Assembly: GCF_933775445.1 (NCBI RefSeq)
Contig: NC_065873.1
Span: forward strand, 9,424,001 to 9,488,000
Origin: Argentina anserina
Lineage: Eukaryota > Streptophyta > Magnoliopsida > Rosales > Rosaceae
Reading direction: 5' to 3'
Length of the DNA: 64,000 nt
Notes under the pieces: generated by a model
Seen by the model: the letters and a program-made list of their open reading frames with translations, nothing else
Told to the model about the DNA's origin: nothing
The model's database searches: none
Shown here: one piece after another, positions 34,611 to 46,169 of the stretch
How positions within the stretch are numbered: position 1 is the first letter of the stretch
How the letters are laid out: each line of letters opens with the position of its first letter
Made by a program: the position numbers and the translations under genes

Positions 34611-37112
34611 ATGTCCAAGATTACTGGTTGGTCCGAAGAGATTAGTGCTCGCCTGAAAAGAATTCAGCCTCCATCTCAGTTCGATAACGTATCCATTGAA
34701 TCAGATTCATTTCACGAAGAAAAAGAGTTTGGGTCCATTTCGCCATTTCCAAGTGCAACAAGTTGTAGTGGGCTCAATCCTTTGTTCTTTGAGGATCCGG
34801 AGTTAGAATTGTTGACAAGCCCATTTCCATTAGCCCAGTTGAATTTCGATCTACCCGATCCAAAACTTGAAAACCAAGAAGAAGTAATGGCATCAATTAG
34901 AGAACAAAATGGTCAAGTTGAAGGAGCAGTTGGTGGGACAGCGCCCTCTAACATTGCATATCCTGTTCCACAAGAGGGCAAGACTAATGATTTCGTTTTA
35001 AAGAGTGGGTTTCTACATCATTTACCCAAGTTTCATGGTCTTTCTGGTGAGGATCCTAATCAACATCTCACCTTGTTCCAATTCAACTGTGAGACTATGT
35101 GCCCAAGAGGAGCAGACATTCAGATTGTGAAGATGCGAGCATTTCCCTACTCGTTGGAGGACCGTGCTCAGAAATGGTTATTTGAGGTGCCAGCTGGTAG
35201 GATCACTTCTTGGACCACTATGGTGAACGAATTCTTATCCAAGTATTTTCCATCTTCAAGAGTTACTCACATAAGGAAGCAGATCACCGGTATCAAGCAA
35301 GGCCCCGATGAGTCGTTTTACAACTACTATGAGAGATTCAGGTCTCTTATAGCATCATGTCCAGCTCATGGCATTAGGGAAGGTCTACTCCTTCAATACT
35401 TTTATGAAGGCCTTCTACAAATGGAAAGGGAGTTCCTTGATTCAGCTGCTGGTGGTTCGTTCTTGGACAAGAGCAATGTCATGGCAAAAGATCTTTTGGA
35501 GAAGAGAGCAATGAATAACCAACAGTTTGGGACATCTGCAAGTACTACAAGGCAGGTGCATGAGACTCACTCCAGTTCGAACTCTGCTCTAGAGGACAAG
35601 GTCGACAAGTTGTCTAAGATGATGAGCCATTTCATGAAGTCTAATGGAGCTCAAGTCTGTGGGATATGTACGGAGGGGCACCCTACTGATCAGTGTCCTC
35701 AAGTTGCATCTAATGGAGGGTATGAAGAAGTCAATGCCCTTGGTTATCAAGGAGGTCAGAGGTACAACCCATATTCAAATACCTACAATCCTGGCCTACG
35801 TGATCATCCTAACTTTCGATGGTCCAACAATGAAAATGTACTAAGGCCACATCAGAATCAAATGCAATTTGGGCCTCGTCCGGGTGGTTTGTTTAGACCA
35901 CAAGCTCCACTACTCAATGTACCACCTCCAAATGTGGCTGCTACTCCGAATTATGATGAGTTGTTGAAATCCTTAGCTGCTGGGCAAAGTCAGTTGAATA
36001 CCGTTACTCAAACTTTGGTTGTGGGTCAACAAGCAAATAGCAAGGACATTGCGGAGCTGAAAACGCATATGGGCCAGGTAGTGGACTTCATGGGCCGATT
36101 CTCTGAGCAAGGGAAGCTGCCTAGTGGTGTCATACCCAACCCAAGAAATGAGCAAGCCCAAGCTATCATAACAAGGAGTGGGCTTGAGCTAAAGGAGAGC
36201 CCAAATGTTGCAAAAAAGGCCCATACAGCCCATGACCAAGAAAGTGACGAATTTCCTATGAAGATGAACTTGGAGAAGGATCCAGCTACCTCCAAGAAGG
36301 AGATGGTGCCGCCCCATGATGCACCCAAAGGTACAATTCCTAACTCAAGTGGTTTAGTTAAAACTAACCCTATTTCGTGTGTACCTTTCCCTTCTAGGTT
36401 TGCAAAGAGCAAGAAGGATAAATCAGATGAGGAGGTATTGGAAGTCTTTAGGAAGGTGGAAGTTAACCTTCCTTTGTTGGAGTGCATCAAGCAAATTCCC
36501 AAGTATGCGAAATTTCTTAAGGAGCTTTGCACTTCAAGAAGGAAGACTAGGGAGGAGAAGGTAGTGAAGATGAATGAGACAGTTTCAGCTGTCATCCAAA
36601 GGAAGCTACCCCCTAAGATGAAGGACCCCGGAAGTTTCTCCGTCCCATGCAAAATTGGTAACACGTTATTTAACAATGTTATGCTTGATCTAGGTGCTTC
36701 AATAAATGTTATGCCATATAATGTTTATCAATCACTAGGATTAGGACCTTTAAAGAATGATAACGTGATTATTCAATTAGCTGATCGATCTAACAAGTAC
36801 CCTAAGGGGTATGTTGAGGATGTCCTTGTGCAGGTCAGTCACCTTATTTTCCCTGCAGATTTTTATGTGCTAGACATGGAGGTATCACCCTTGGAGACAA
36901 CTCCACTGCTTTTGGGGAGACCGTTCATGAGAACTGCAAGGACATGCATCGATGTGGCCAATGGGAGTTTATCAATGGAATTTGATGGAGATGTTATCAG
37001 CTTCAATGTTTTTGAGGCAATGAAATACCCAGTTTCTGACCTTAACTCGTGTTTTGCTATTGATGTTGTTGAATCTATTGCGCAGGTTATGTCAGAAACG
37101 TTGGAAGCATAG
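34611..37112 (+). CDS. gag: Athila-I Gag-protease polyprotein
   Basis: 833 codons without interruption. Residues about 165-270 form the Retrotrans_gag capsid domain (MRAFPYSLEDRAQKWLFEVP, FLSKYFPSSRVTHIRKQITG). A zinc knuckle CGICTEGHPTDQC at about 350-362 has the spacing CX2CX3HX4C. The C-terminal third carries the aspartic protease: VMLDLGASINVMPYNVY at about 690 (D-L-G-A-S in place of D-T/S-G-A, as usual for the Athila lineage) and LLLGRPFMRTA at about 767. The frame ends at TAG 37,110-37,112, followed by CAA TTA, and the same frame continues into pol. The gene assembles and processes virus-like particles. It is intact, which suggests a young element. The first in-frame ATG after the leader was taken as the start. 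Confidence 0.93.
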   Translation: MSKITGWSEEISARLKRIQPPSQFDNVSIESDSFHEEKEFGSISPFPSATSCSGLNPLFFEDPELELLTSPFPLAQLNFDLPDPKLENQEEVMASIREQNGQVEGAVGGTAPSNIAYPVPQEGKTNDFVLKSGFLHHLPKFHGLSGEDPNQHLTLFQFNCETMCPRGADIQIVKMRAFPYSLEDRAQKWLFEVPAGRITSWTTMVNEFLSKYFPSSRVTHIRKQITGIKQGPDESFYNYYERFRSLIASCPAHGIREGLLLQYFYEGLLQMEREFLDSAAGGSFLDKSNVMAKDLLEKRAMNNQQFGTSASTTRQVHETHSSSNSALEDKVDKLSKMMSHFMKSNGAQVCGICTEGHPTDQCPQVASNGGYEEVNALGYQGGQRYNPYSNTYNPGLRDHPNFRWSNNENVLRPHQNQMQFGPRPGGLFRPQAPLLNVPPPNVAATPNYDELLKSLAAGQSQLNTVTQTLVVGQQANSKDIAELKTHMGQVVDFMGRFSEQGKLPSGVIPNPRNEQAQAIITRSGLELKESPNVAKKAHTAHDQESDEFPMKMNLEKDPATSKKEMVPPHDAPKGTIPNSSGLVKTNPISCVPFPSRFAKSKKDKSDEEVLEVFRKVEVNLPLLECIKQIPKYAKFLKELCTSRRKTREEKVVKMNETVSAVIQRKLPPKMKDPGSFSVPCKIGNTLFNNVMLDLGASINVMPYNVYQSLGLGPLKNDNVIIQLADRSNKYPKGYVEDVLVQVSHLIFPADFYVLDMEVSPLETTPLLLGRPFMRTARTCIDVANGSLSMEFDGDVISFNVFEAMKYPVSDLNSCFAIDVVESIAQVMSETLEA

Positions 37113-37118
37113 CAATTA
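37110..37118 (+). promoter_or_regulatory. Candidate stop-codon readthrough signal UAG-CAA-UUA
   Basis: The gag stop TAG is followed by CAA TTA, fitting the CAR-YYA context that gives leaky termination in tobamoviruses and is reported for some plant retroelements. Pol follows in the same frame with no other stop, so readthrough would give a Gag-Pol fusion. An independent start at the ATG 37,122 is the alternative. Confidence 0.65.
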
Positions 37119-37121
37119 GCT

Positions 37122-40100
37122 ATGGAGCAAGGGGCCGGATTTGACAAGCATGGGGACCGTGTCCCAAGAGAGGAGTGGGCTGATCTTGAGCCCAAGATTT
37201 TCGAAATTCTTTGTGAGCTTGAAGCTCAACCGTTCAAAAGGTATCCCTCTTTCTTGTCAATTCCCATTTCCACTAACAAATTGTTACCATCTGTGGTTCA
37301 GGCCCCAAAGTTAGATTTGAAGCAGCTTCCAGATCATTTGAAGTATGTGTACCTTGGAAAGGATGATACTCTACCAGTTATTGTGTCATCAACGCTGAGT
37401 GAGCAGCAGGAAGCTAGATTGATTGATGTGCTTAAGAGGAACAAGACCGCTATTGGATGGACTTTGGCGGATATCAAGGGAATCAGCCCTACAACTTGTG
37501 TTCATAGGATCTTATTAGAGGATGGCGCCAAGCCTACACGTGATGCTCAAAGGAGATTGCACCCACCAATGATGAAAATCGTGAAAGATGAGGTGATCAA
37601 GCTGCTTGATTGTGGAGTGATCTATCCCATCTCGGACAGTCGGTGGATTTCGCCAGTGCAAGTTGTGCCTAAGAAGAGTGGGGTGACTGTTGTGAAAAAT
37701 GAAGCGAATGAGTTAGTACCCCAGAGGTTGGTGACCGGTCATAGGATGTGCATTGATTATAGGAAGCTGAATGCTACAACACGCAAGGATCACATGCCTT
37801 TGCCGTTCATGGACCAGATGTTGGAAAGATTAGCCGGGCACGAGTTCTTTTGTTTTCTAGATGGGTATAGTGGCTACAACCAGATATGCATTCATCCGGA
37901 AGATCAAGAGAAGACGACATTTACATGTCCATTTGGCACTTTTGCATATCGACGCATGCCCTTTGGGTTGTGCAACGCACCAGGTACGTTTCAGCGATGT
38001 ATGCTTGCTATTTTCTCTGACTTTATCGAAAATATCATTGAAGTTTTTATGGATGACTTTAGTGTTTATGGTAAAAACTTTGATGCATGTTTAGAGAATT
38101 TAGAGTTAATATTGAAAAGGTGTGTAGAAACTAACCTTGTGCTTAATTGGGAAAAATGCCACTTCATGGTTAATCAAGGGATAGTTTTGGGACATATTGT
38201 ATCTGCTAAGGGTATTCAGGTAGACAAGGCTAAGGTTGATATTGTGCATCACTTACCCTCTCCCACAACTGTGAGAGAGGTTCGTTCTTTCCTTGGTCAT
38301 GCAGGATTTTATAGGAGATTCATCAAGGATTTTTCCATGGTGGCGAGACCTATGTGTACCCTATTGCAGAAGGATATGCCGTTCATATGGGATGATGCAT
38401 GTGAAAAAGCGTTTGTGAAGTTGAAGGAGTTGTTGACTAGTGCACCCATCATTTGTCCTCCGGATTGGAACCTGCCCTTTGAGTTGATGTGCGATGCTTC
38501 GGATTATGCAGTTGGGGCGGTGTTGGGCCAAAGAAGAGAAAAGAAGCCCGTAGTGATCTACTATGCGTCTAGGACTCTTAATGAGGCCCAGATGAATTAT
38601 TCGACTACGGAAAAAGAACTTTTGGCTGTAATATTTGCTTTAGACAAATTTCGATCATATCTTTTGCATTCTAAAGTTGTTGTGTATTCTGACCATGCAG
38701 CCTTAAGGTATTTGATGACAAAGAAGGATGCTAAGCCCAGATTGATCCGATGGATTCTATTGATTCAAGAGTTTGACCTTGAGATTCGAGACAAGAAGGG
38801 AAGTGAGAATGTGGTGGCTGATCATTTGAGTAGGATCGTGCGAGATGAGGAAAGAGAGCCACTACGTGAGACTTTCCCAGATGAGCAACTCTTTGGGATA
38901 GAGGTAAGTGTGCCTTGGTATGCCGATATTGTCAACTATTTAGTTACTAAGGACTTTCCTAGTACACTTTCGCATGCTAATAAGGCTAAATTGAAGAAAA
39001 TGGCTAGATACTATATTTGGGATGAACCATATTTATGGAAACAATGTAGTGATCAAGTCATTAGGAGATGTGTCCCAGAGAATGAGCATAGGTCGATTCT
39101 TAACTTCTGTCATAGTGAGGCATGTGGAGGTCATTTTGGGCCTCGTAGAACAGCTTTAAAGGTGTTGGAATGTGGTTTCTATTGGCCTTCTATTTTCAAG
39201 GATGCATATTTGTTTTGTGTTTCTTGTGATAGGTGTCAACGGACTGGTAATATTGGTAAGAGAGATCAAATGCCCTTATCCCCTATTTTAATTGTCGAAA
39301 TTTTTGATGTGTGGGGCATTGATTTCATGGGTCCATTTCCTTCATCTAGAGGTTTCTTGTATATCTTGTTAGCTGTTGATTATGTGTCGAAGTGGGTGGA
39401 AGCAAAGGCCACCCGAACTAATGATTCGAAAGTGGTTGCAGGTTTCTTGAGAACTAACATATTTTGCAGGTTTGGAGTACCAAGAGTTTTGATAAGTGAT
39501 GGAGGTTCTCATTTCTGCAACCGGACTATTGAGGCATTGCTTAAGAAGTATGGAGTAACCCACAAGGTTTCGACACCATATCATCCTCAAACAAGTGGCA
39601 TGGCAGAAGTGTCCAACAGAGAGATAAAGGGAATTCTGGAGAAGACTGTAGGTCCAACAAGGAAGGATTGGAGTGATCGATTAGATGATGCATTATGGGC
39701 CTACAGGACTGCGTACAAGACGCCTATTGGGATGTCACCATTCAGATTGGTGTATGGGAAGGCATGTCACCTTCCAGTGGAGTTGGAGCACAGAGCATGG
39801 TGGGCGGTGAAGACATTCAACATGGACAAGGACGCAGCTGGTCTTCATAGGAAATTGCAGCTCAATGAGCTTGAGGAGATACGAAATGACGCCTATGATG
39901 CTGCATGGATTTACAAGGAGAAAACGAGAGCTTATCATGACAAGATGATTCGTGGGAAAGAGTTTGTAGTTGGTCAAAAAGTTCTTTTATTCCATTCTAG
40001 ACTTAAACTTTTTCCTGGAAAATTACGTTCTCGTTGGGTTGGTCCATTTGTTGTTACTAATGTGTTTGCTCATGGTGCTATTGAAATTAAAAGTGACAAA

Positions 40101-40211
40101 ACAGGTCAGACATTCAAGGTGAATGGGCATCGACTTAAGCCCTACTTTGAACCTTTTGAGGAGCACACGTATGAGGAGACGAGTGTGAGAGATGCGCCAA
40201 CAGATGTATGA
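37122..40211 (+). CDS. pol: Athila-I Pol polyprotein (RT, RNase H, integrase)
   Basis: 1,029 codons, in frame with gag; the frame is open from 37,113, so the true start may be by readthrough. [22 protein letters not shown] at about 208, catalytic FMDD with Asp 311/312, and [13 protein letters not shown]. RNase [15 protein letters not shown] at about 455, [20 protein letters not shown] and VVADHLSR. Integrase: H2C2 zinc domain ([10 protein letters not shown] to CVSCDRC, about 663-704) and core D734, D793, E829, giving the exact D,D(35)E spacing. FMDD and the '[15 protein letters not shown]' type block place it in the Athila lineage. The catalytic residues examined are present, so this pol could be functional. 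Its element lacks a primer-binding site, which would block its own replication. Confidence 0.95.
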   Translation: MEQGAGFDKHGDRVPREEWADLEPKIFEILCELEAQPFKRYPSFLSIPISTNKLLPSVVQAPKLDLKQLPDHLKYVYLGKDDTLPVIVSSTLSEQQEARLIDVLKRNKTAIGWTLADIKGISPTTCVHRILLEDGAKPTRDAQRRLHPPMMKIVKDEVIKLLDCGVIYPISDSRWISPVQVVPKKSGVTVVKNEANELVPQRLVTGHRMCIDYRKLNATTRKDHMPLPFMDQMLERLAGHEFFCFLDGYSGYNQICIHPEDQEKTTFTCPFGTFAYRRMPFGLCNAPGTFQRCMLAIFSDFIENIIEVFMDDFSVYGKNFDACLENLELILKRCVETNLVLNWEKCHFMVNQGIVLGHIVSAKGIQVDKAKVDIVHHLPSPTTVREVRSFLGHAGFYRRFIKDFSMVARPMCTLLQKDMPFIWDDACEKAFVKLKELLTSAPIICPPDWNLPFELMCDASDYAVGAVLGQRREKKPVVIYYASRTLNEAQMNYSTTEKELLAVIFALDKFRSYLLHSKVVVYSDHAALRYLMTKKDAKPRLIRWILLIQEFDLEIRDKKGSENVVADHLSRIVRDEEREPLRETFPDEQLFGIEVSVPWYADIVNYLVTKDFPSTLSHANKAKLKKMARYYIWDEPYLWKQCSDQVIRRCVPENEHRSILNFCHSEACGGHFGPRRTALKVLECGFYWPSIFKDAYLFCVSCDRCQRTGNIGKRDQMPLSPILIVEIFDVWGIDFMGPFPSSRGFLYILLAVDYVSKWVEAKATRTNDSKVVAGFLRTNIFCRFGVPRVLISDGGSHFCNRTIEALLKKYGVTHKVSTPYHPQTSGMAEVSNREIKGILEKTVGPTRKDWSDRLDDALWAYRTAYKTPIGMSPFRLVYGKACHLPVELEHRAWWAVKTFNMDKDAAGLHRKLQLNELEEIRNDAYDAAWIYKEKTRAYHDKMIRGKEFVVGQKVLLFHSRLKLFPGKLRSRWVGPFVVTNVFAHGAIEIKSDKTGQTFKVNGHRLKPYFEPFEEHTYEETSVRDAPTDV

Positions 40212-42000
40212 GCATGAGAGAGTCTAGGCTGAGAGACTTTAAAACTCAAGCGCTGCATGGGAGGCAACCCATTTCAACCGTACCTGTGGAGGAGTCGTCT
40301 ACGGGAGTTTGCATTTTCTTATCCCTTCACTCTTATGGTTGAATTGTATATGTATTGATGTGTGATCTTATTCTCTACTTATGAATTACATTCTGATTAT
40401 TGAGCTTACATTGAGGACAATGTAATTTTCTAAGTGTGGGGTAGGGTTGCATGATCATTGTTTGCTGATTTTTGCTTTGATTTCATGTTAAAAAACGAAA
40501 AAAGAAAGAAAAAATTCGTAAAAATGTTAGAAAATTCGAAAAAAATGTGTTGTTTTGAGTCTTAGGATGCCCCTAAAGTCTAGGATGATTATGTCTCTAA
40601 ATGCATAGATGATGGTTTTGCATTTCATAAGAATTGAATTGTAAGTTTCATTGATAATGTGGAGTTGGTATGAACATGTGAGAGTTGATTGAATGCAATA
40701 TGACATACATGTTTGGTTAGTTTAAGTCCATAACAACCTGTGAGTTTTTGAGCCTATATATGCTTTCTTCTTGAGTGATAATATGAAATTTCGTGATTGT
40801 TTTGTGAACCTCATTATTCTTTGCATATTCAATGACTATGTGCCATAGCTTTTAATGGACTCTAGAATTTACTAGAACTCATCTTTTGTGATTGTTGAAA
40901 CTTTTAAGTCATAAAATGCTCTGATTTTGAAAGGGATTTATGGATCATTTCTAGGATTACCACCACTTTAGCCAAACAGCCATGTATCCCTATATGTGCC
41001 CTGTTTGGGACCCCTTAGTTGAACCCCATTTGAGCCTACATTGAGCCTTTTCTTCATCACCTATATTATCTCCATGCTTAGTATAGTTATCTCTCCCTTG
41101 TCCTATAGACTTGGCAGAACTATTTTTGAGATGATGTTGTGATGATGCATGAAATAAGTGTGGGGTGGAAGACATGAGAAAAGAAAATATGAACAAGCTT
41201 TTAAGCAAATGCCGAAAAAAGAAAAGGAAAAAATGATGATGAATGAAAAAATGATGAGATCGGCAATACATGAAAAGGAAAGAAAAGATGTTGTCTTCCA
41301 TTTGTGATTTGGAGTTGAGTTGAATTGAAGGTCTAAAAAAGTTTATTTGACCTTTGTCCATGTTCACTTTGTGGTTAAAATGATGTTTGGGCCCAACTTG
41401 TTATATTTGGCCATTGATGGTGTGTGGTGTCATAAGGATGGTGTTTACTCTGCTAAGTCTATAGGATTACCTTTGTGATTCCTTGATATTCCATGCCTTT
41501 AGCTAAGCCTAACCATTCACCCTTATCAAATGATCCTAATGATTCTTAAAATGAGCAAATCTTGGTTTGTGGAGACGATCACAAGAGTTGAGCATATGGT
41601 TTTGGTCCATTTGTGCACTTAGTTGTTAAATGAGGTTTTCCTTTTGTTATTCACAAAGTGCTTTCATTTGATGAAATATGCAGGCTATTTGATGCTTTAT
41701 TATCCTTTCTCTTGCATATACTTGTGTGTGAATCATAACCATGAATCTGAGTGAGAAGAAGAGAGTATGCCTTGTGAGGAGGATTGGATTGACTAAACAT
41801 GTTATGTGCCTATTGTCTCATTTCTTACTTATTCATACTATGAAACATGTTTATGAAACTTGGAATTTATGTGCTTACATTCAAATGCTTAAACTTGAAA
41901 GCTATGTGTTTTGAGATTCTGAGACAATCATTTAGGGGCAATAGTGTTTTGTGTAGTTTTGTTTTGCTAAGGGACTAGCAAAAGCCAAGTGTGGGGTAGT
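40212..42000 (+). mobile_element. Athila-I 3' non-coding region and polypurine tract
   Basis: 1.8 kb without a significant frame; many Athila elements carry an env-like gene here, and none is seen. 'gggaggcaaccca' at about 40,260 is shared with the minus-strand Athila-II fragment (about 46,985). AAGTGTGGGGT occurs three times, at 40,432, 41,156 and 41,987; the last, AAGTGTGGGGTAG, abuts the 3' LTR and is the functional-position polypurine tract. A 'tttgctaagggactagcaaa' block precedes it, as in the fragment at 25,170. Confidence 0.8.
41987..42000 (+). other. Polypurine tract of Athila-I
   Basis: AAGTGTGGGGTAGT ends exactly at the 3' LTR start (TGATAGG, 42,001). It is the expected plus-strand primer and is the same motif as at 25,192-25,205. 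Confidence 0.75.
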
Positions 42001-43905
42001 TGATAGGAGCACTTTGTGCTACGTTCTTAATATGTTTTTACCTTCATTTGTACTTTGCTTAACCCTTATTGTTGTAATATCGAGTCATTGAGTCACAATA
42101 GGAGTCATGGATGATTATGGATGTGTTTTTGTGCTTAAACGAGTTAAAAACGAAGAATTGGTCTAGAGTCCTAGTTTGAGTAGGAATCCTTATAGGACTA
42201 GGAAACCTAGTTGAATTAGGAGTCTTCATCTTTCTACGTTTTGGTCGCATTGGCGATATCTTGAGAGTCATGTTTGCATTAGGAATCCTTGTTAGACTAG
42301 GAAACGTACCATTTTGGAAAGTCCTACTTGAACTCAAACTCTTATTACGAAACTTTCCTAAATGAACTTTCTTGTTCTAGTAACTTACTTATTCTAGTAA
42401 GTTTCCTTTTTGCAAATTAGAAACTTTCCTAATCTAGTTGAGCTCATCTATTACATGTGTCTTTTTAAGAAAACAAATATCTAGATTAGGACATGATTTT
42501 CGAAATGTATTATCTCTTACTATTGATTTTCTTTTCTTATTTTCAGATTTGAAGAGATAATTCAAGGAATAAAGAAGATCAATGCCGAGCTACCATTCAG
42601 GATTTAAAGGGAATTAATTTCGAATTTTAAGAGATAATTCAAGGAGAAGGAGCCCAGCCCATGCCATGCTAACCCTAGAGAAACAAGGAGATAAGATCTT
42701 ATTCTACAAGGAAAAGAAGGGCAGCCATTAGATCCAATTAAAAAGAAGAAATCTCAGCCGTGCATACATGGATCAGCCCATTCAAAACCCTAGCAGCCCC
42801 TCCTCTCCTCCTTCCTCTATAAAAGGCATAGCCTCCCTCACAATTCACCATCTCCATTCTTCCACAAACACAGCCGAATTGCTGCCCAAACACATCCAGA
42901 AAATTCAAGCCACAAAATCTTCATCCATCACCACAAAACCGTGCTCATCTTCCTCCTCATCCAAATCCGAATCCATTCTTGCCGAATCCTAGAAGGTTTC
43001 TAAAGTGTGATTCATCCATGTCTTGTAATTTTTCTTTTGGTTTTCTGCAATTTTCGATTTCATTGTATGAATTCTTGGATGTGATTTTCGGTTTTATATA
43101 TGAAGAACATAAATTCAGACTTCTTTGGTTTTATGTTTTGATTGTATGAATTCATTGAAATATGTATGTTTGACGTGTTAGATGATTATGGGCAGTAGGT
43201 TTCCGAATTGTTTTTAGGTTTTATTTCAATTAGTTCCTTGAACTTGTACATCTAAATCAATGCTTGAGGAAGCCAAGGCCATGGTTCTCCTAGGGTTGCG
43301 ATTTAATTCACCAAAGTGTTCTTCGATTGAATATGCGCTTCGTGTTTCAATTATGGATACTTATATAGGGCTGTGATAGTTCTAGGAATTTGCATGTTTA
43401 ATCAAGATGAGTGACGCCATGCTTGTGTAACATGTCTCCAACTCGACTTAATGTGCTTATGTGCTACTTTGTTGTTTAACTAGACGCTTCGTTATGTTGA
43501 ACTCTCTTTAGCATATGTTTAGGATTGAACGCTTCGTTGATTCTAGATAAATAAGAAGTCTTAACGATTAGATGAACCGCTTCGGACTCTAATTAGAATT
43601 GGAATTGAAATGGACTTAGAAAGAATCGAAATAATTTGCTGCCTATATGTTGTTCTATGCGTGTCATACATGTTTCTTGAGTGAAATTCGTGTTTGGTTT
43701 ATGTGATAAATGGTTGATCAATTGTATATAAGTAATTTAGGATTTATTTTAAGTTGTAGTTTTAGAATCCAAATCAAATCCCCTAATAACATGATAAGTG
43801 TTGAGGCCCTTTTGATTCCCCGGACTGAACGATCCCTGCTTATTCTATACTAACGATGATGTTTTTCAGGGTATTTTATAGACGTTCTAAACGAACGATC
43901 TATCA
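42001..43905 (+). mobile_element. Athila-I 3' LTR, right TSD TATTT
   Basis: 1,905 bp, apparently identical to 29,578-31,482 at a constant offset of 12,423. It is followed by TATTT (43,906-43,910), matching the TATTT left of the 5' LTR (29,573-29,577). Both outer flanks are satellite A, and the joined flanks make a normal monomer, so the element inserted into the satellite. TATAAAAG is at 42,818-42,825. Confidence 0.94.
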
Positions 43906-46169
43906 TATTTCTTTCAAAGTGAGTATCTTTTAAATTCCCATTTGAGTATCTTTCCATTCTCGATATAGTATCTTTATGTTTCTATCTGGTGCGAGTCTCT
44001 TTTCAATTTTGAGAGTCATTCCAGTGTGTGCTTGTGTTTCTTTCAAAGTGAGTAACTTTTCAATTCCAATTTGAGTATCTTTCCATCCTCGATAGAGTAT
44101 CTTTGTGTGTTACTTTCTGCTGCGAGTCTCTTTTCAATTCCGAGTGTTATTCCAGTGTGGCTTGTGTTTCTTTCAAAGTCAGTGTCTCTTCAATTCCTAT
44201 TTCAGTATCTTTCCATTCTCGATAGAGTATCTTTATGTGTTTCTTTTTAGTGCGAGTCTCTTTTCAATTTTGAGTGTCATTCCAGTGTGGCTTGTGTTTC
44301 TTTCAAAGTGAGTGTCTCTTCAATTCCTATTTCAGTATCTTTCCATTCTCGATGGAGTATGTTTGTGTGTTACTTTCTGCTGCGAGTCTCTTTTCAATTC
44401 CGAGTGTTATTCCAGTGTGGCTTGTGTTTCTTTCAAAGTCAGTGTCTCTTCAATTCCTATTTCAGTATCTTTCCATTCTCGATAGAGTATCTTTATGTGT
44501 TTCTTTTTAGTGCGAGTCTCTTTTCAATTCCGAGTGTTATTCCAGTGTGGCTTGTGTTTCTTTCAAAGTGAGTGTCTCTTCAATTCCTATTTGAGTATCT
44601 TTCCATTCTCGATAGAGTATCTTTATGTGTTTCTTTTTAGTGCGAGTCTCTTTTCAATTTTGAGTGCCATTCCAGTGTGGCTTGTCTTTCTTTCAAAGTG
44701 AGTGTCTCTTCAATTCCTATTTCAGTATCTTTCTATTCTCGATAGAGTATATTTATGTGTTTCTTTCTGGTGCGAGTCTCTTTTCAATTTTGAGTGTCAT
44801 TCCAGTGTGTGCTTGTGTTTCTTTCAAAGTGAGTATCTTTTCAATTCCAATTTGAGTATCTTTCCATCCTCGATAGAGTATCTTTGTGTGTTACTTTCTG
44901 CTGCGAGTCTCTTTTCAATTCCGAGTGTTATTCCAGTGTAGCTTGTGTTTCTTTCAAAGTCAGTGTCTCTTCAATTCCTATTTCAGTATCTTTCCATTCT
45001 CGATAGAGTATCTTTATGTGTTTCTTTTTAGTGCGAGTCTCTTTTCAATTTTGAGTGTCATTCCAGTGTGGCTTGTGTTTCTTTCAAAGTGAGTGTCTCT
45101 TCAATTCCTATTTCAGTATCTTTCCATTCTCGATGGAGTATGTTTATGTGTTTCTTTCTGGTTCGAGTCTCTTTTCAATTTTGAGTGTCATTCCAGTGTG
45201 TGCTTGTGTTTCTTTCAAAGTGAGTATCTTTTCAATTCCTATTTGAGTATCTTTCCGTCCTCGATTGAGTATCTTTATGTGTTTCTATCTGGTGCGAGTC
45301 TCTTTTCAATTCCGAGTGTTATTCCAGTGTGGCTTGTGTTTATTTCAAAGTGAGTATCTTTTCATTTCCTATTTGAGTATCTTTCCATCGTCGATTGAGT
45401 ATCTTTCTGTATTTCTTTATGCTGCGAGTGTCTTTTCAATTCCGAGTGTCATTCCAGTGTGTGCTTGTGTTTCTATCAAAGTGAGTCTCTTTTCAATTCC
45501 TATTTGAGTATCTTTCCGTCCTCGATAGAGTATCTTTATGTGTTTCTATTTAGTGCCAGTCTCTTTTCAATTCCGAGTGTTATTCCAATGTGGCTTGTGT
45601 TTCTTTCAAAGTGAGTATCTTTTCAATTCCTATTTGAGTATCTTTCCATCCTCGATTGAGTATCTTTCTGTGTTACTTTCTGGTGCGAGTCTCTTTTCTT
45701 TTCTGATTGTCATTCCAGTGTGGCTTGTGTTTCTTTCAAAGTGAGTGTCTCTTCAATTCCTATTTGTGTATCTTTCCATTCTCGATAGAGTATCTTTATG
45801 TGTTTCTTTTTAGTGCGAGTCTCTTTTCAATTTTGAGTGTCATTCCAGTGTGGCTTGTGTTTGTTTCAAAGTGAGTGTCTCTTCAATTCCTATTTCAGTA
45901 TCTTTCCGTCCTCGATTGAGTATCTTTATGTGTTTCTATCTGGTGCGAGTCTCTTTTCAATTCCGAGTATTATTCCAGTGTGGCTTGTGTTTCTTTCAAA
46001 GTGAGTATCTTTTCAATTCCTATTTGAGTATCTTTCCATCCTCGATTGAGTATCTTTCTGTGTTATTTTCTGCTGCGAGTCTCGTTTCAATTCCGAGTGT
46101 CATTCCAGTGTGGCTTGTTTTTCTTTCAAAGTGAGTATCTTTTCAATTCCTATTTGAGTATATTTCCAT
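43906..46169. repeat. Satellite A array, block 4
   Basis: About 17 monomers. The first 2,059 bp (43,906-45,964) repeat 31,483-33,541, and 45,965-46,169 continues as normal satellite. The block ends at about 46,169, where satellite ('gagtatatttccat') meets the 3'-truncated minus-strand Athila-II fragment. Confidence 0.92.

Noticed and set aside
36026..36676. 216-codon frame antisense to gag
   Set aside because: Shadow of the well-supported gag frame; no domain and no promoter.
40212..42000. Env-like gene of Athila
   Set aside because: The interval has the size for an env-like gene, but no frame beyond about 125 codons, and the only one (minus strand 40,990-41,367) has no similarity I recognise.
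19060..46169. Short frames through satellite A resembling membrane proteins
   Set aside because: Same reason: repetitive T-rich monomers, frames overlap in all phases, no start context or conservation of one frame.
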